Below are positions 63,015-64,000 of a stretch of DNA of 64,000 nt, one piece after another. A program made the position numbers and the translations under genes. Every line of letters starts with the position of its first letter. The first letter of the stretch is position 1. Under the pieces are notes generated by a model. The model made no database searches and was not told where the DNA came from. It saw only the letters and a list, made by a program, of their open reading frames with translations. Source of the stretch: Leucobacter luti (GTDB lineage Bacteria; Actinomycetota; Actinomycetes; Actinomycetales; Microbacteriaceae); contig NZ_CP080492.1 in the NCBI RefSeq assembly GCF_019464495.1, positions 2,542,001 to 2,606,000 on the forward strand, in the 5' to 3' direction.

Positions 63015-63446
63015 ATGTCCGGTCGAGAGCACGAGTCCCGCCGCGCGGTGGCCCGCAGGCACGGTCGACGCCCCAACCGCTCGTCCGTGACAGGCCATGG
63101 CCTGCCCAACCCGGATTCCCGAGTGCGCAAGTTTGAGGCGTTTGCCCGGGGTGCTGTCGAGCTGCTGCAGGCGCATTTCCCTGAGGAACTCCGGTCGGTG
63201 CAGATCGGGTTCCAGACCGCCCCAACCGGGACCGGCGACGGGAATAACCCACTGCTGTATTCGATCGATCGTGAGGCAAAGACGATCATGCTGTTTCGTG
63301 TGCCGATCCAGCGGGCGCGCGGCCTCCATGTTGAGGATGACGAGCACCGGCGCTACTACGTCGAACACTGCGTGCACCTCGCGGTGTGCGAGTATCTCGG
63401 GCGCGAGCCATGGGAAGTGCTGCCGGGTCGTTTCGACCATTTCTAA
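63015..63446 (+). CDS. Rv3259-like metallopeptidase-family (zincin-like) protein
   Basis: 143 aa. Basic N-terminus (RRAVARRHGRRPNRSS), then a compact domain ending TIMLFRVPIQRARG ... YYVEHCVHLAVCEYLGREPW, which aligns with the C-terminal region of Rv3259. Family members are called zincin-like because of an HEXXH-type helix; here the helix reads VEHCVHLAV, so the canonical motif is degenerate and activity is doubtful. Third element of the whiB2 locus conserved with mycobacteria. Confidence 0.72.
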   Translation: MSGREHESRRAVARRHGRRPNRSSVTGHGLPNPDSRVRKFEAFARGAVELLQAHFPEELRSVQIGFQTAPTGTGDGNNPLLYSIDREAKTIMLFRVPIQRARGLHVEDDEHRRYYVEHCVHLAVCEYLGREPWEVLPGRFDHF

Positions 63447-63484
63447 GCGGCGACAGCACTCCCGGAGCCCGCACTCGGAGCCCG

Positions 63485-64000
63485 CTAAGCTGCCGCCTTC
63501 TTCTCTTTCTTGATGACGTCATCAATATTCAAGAAGCGGAATGCGAGCGCTGCGAGCGCTGATCCGACGAGCGGTGCGAGCACGTACAGCCACATGTTTG
63601 ACCAGTCGAAGTACCCGCCCAGGGCGAGGCTGAGCGAGACTGCTGGGTTGAATCCGCCGCCCGAGACGGGGCCGCCAAGAGCAACGCCCGCCACAATCGT
63701 GCTACCGATCGCGAGGCCGTAGAACGAGTTATTCGGGTGGTCGCGCGACGTGGCCACGTTGAGGATCACGTACACGAGAATGAACGTGACGAGTGCTTCG
63801 ACGAGGAACGCCGGCCCAGCTTCGATCTGCAGCGCCCCGCCTTCGGGAGCACTCCAGATGGTGCCCGCGAGCAGCGCGGCGAGGATGCCGCCGATGATTT
63901 GTCCGATCGCGTAGCACAGGAACTCACCGAAACCGATGACCCCGCGCAGGAACGCCGCGAGCGACACCGCGGGGTTGAGGTGTCCGCCGGAGATGTGTCC
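63485..64000 (-). CDS. aquaporin/MIP-family channel (5' part cut off by window edge)
   Basis: Reading from base 64000 gives GHISGGHLNPAVSLAAFLRG (first NPA motif), then helices CYAIGQIIGGILAALLAGTI and AFLVEALVTFILVYVILNVA, and the second NPA motif in GGPVSGGGFNPAVSLSLALG. It ends in a Lys-rich tail (DDVIKKEKKAAA). At least 171 residues; the first helices and start lie beyond the window. Whether it carries water or glycerol cannot be decided from this part. Convergent with the Rv3259-like gene, 38 bp apart, with no clear terminator. Confidence 0.93.
   Translation of the reverse strand, partial: GHISGGHLNPAVSLAAFLRGVIGFGEFLCYAIGQIIGGILAALLAGTIWSAPEGGALQIEAGPAFLVEALVTFILVYVILNVATSRDHPNNSFYGLAIGSTIVAGVALGGPVSGGGFNPAVSLSLALGGYFDWSNMWLYVLAPLVGSALAALAFRFLNIDDVIKKEKKAAA

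Overview
The window is a high-GC actinobacterial chromosome segment. WhiB, CarD, PdtaS, RegX3, LpqE-, Rv3235- and Rv3259-like proteins and a type VII secretion locus all point to Actinomycetota. Gene content and order (DUF805, DUF5719, FHA-EssC, gluABCD) suggest Microbacteriaceae, perhaps near Leucobacter; the family call is inference. No tRNA, rRNA, CRISPR, prophage or insertion sequence was seen.

Layout. 1-9.5 kb: purine biosynthesis (purQ partial, purS, purC, purD, purF on the minus strand; purM on the plus strand), interrupted by a ring-cleaving-type VOC protein, an SRPBCC protein with a long acidic tail, a sterol-carrier-like protein and two tandem tatA genes. 9.9-12.5 kb: ispF-ispD-carD and divergent lpqE, the same order as in Mycobacterium tuberculosis. 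12.5-19.6 kb: a family A polymerase, senX3-regX3 with divergent phoU behind a four-unit PHO box, then cysS-rlmB. 19.6-27.7 kb: an Rv3235-like protein, the PdtaS sensor kinase, a gene-free G-rich stretch, and a PspC/LiaS/LiaR-like envelope-stress module. 27.9-31.3 kb: protein O-mannosyltransferase and proS. 31.6-41.2 kb: a YiaAB-like membrane protein followed by a compact type VII secretion locus (two small Esx-like proteins, an alpha/beta-hydrolase effector, two tandem paralogous lipoproteins plus a remnant of a third, and an FHA-EssC ATPase). 41.4-57.3 kb: the translation cluster nusA ... ylxR-infB ... rbfA ... truB, opened by a glutamate module (response regulator, kinase, TAXI-type binding lipoprotein, gluABCD) and by VOC/AraC/DUF805 and mutY/DUF2871 genes. 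57.6-63.4 kb: whiB2-like gene, a very large membrane glycosyltransferase, DUF5719 and an Rv3259-like protein. The window ends inside an aquaporin gene.

Functional links. The most striking unit is the type VII locus. The secreted hydrolase with a GXSXG-like motif is followed directly by duplicated lipoproteins, best read as a toxin with surface immunity proteins. The second is the glutamate module, where an orphan TAXI binding protein is co-transcribed with a two-component system beside a glutamate ABC importer, suggesting binding-protein-assisted sensing.

Caution. Six reading-frame breaks were found in five genes (SRPBCC, purD, an Ala-rich membrane protein, essC twice, the large glycosyltransferase). 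Every one is repaired by adding exactly one base, mostly in a G or C run. This uniform pattern looks like uncorrected single-base deletions in the sequence rather than five decayed genes, so those five are given as single CDS features spanning the break.
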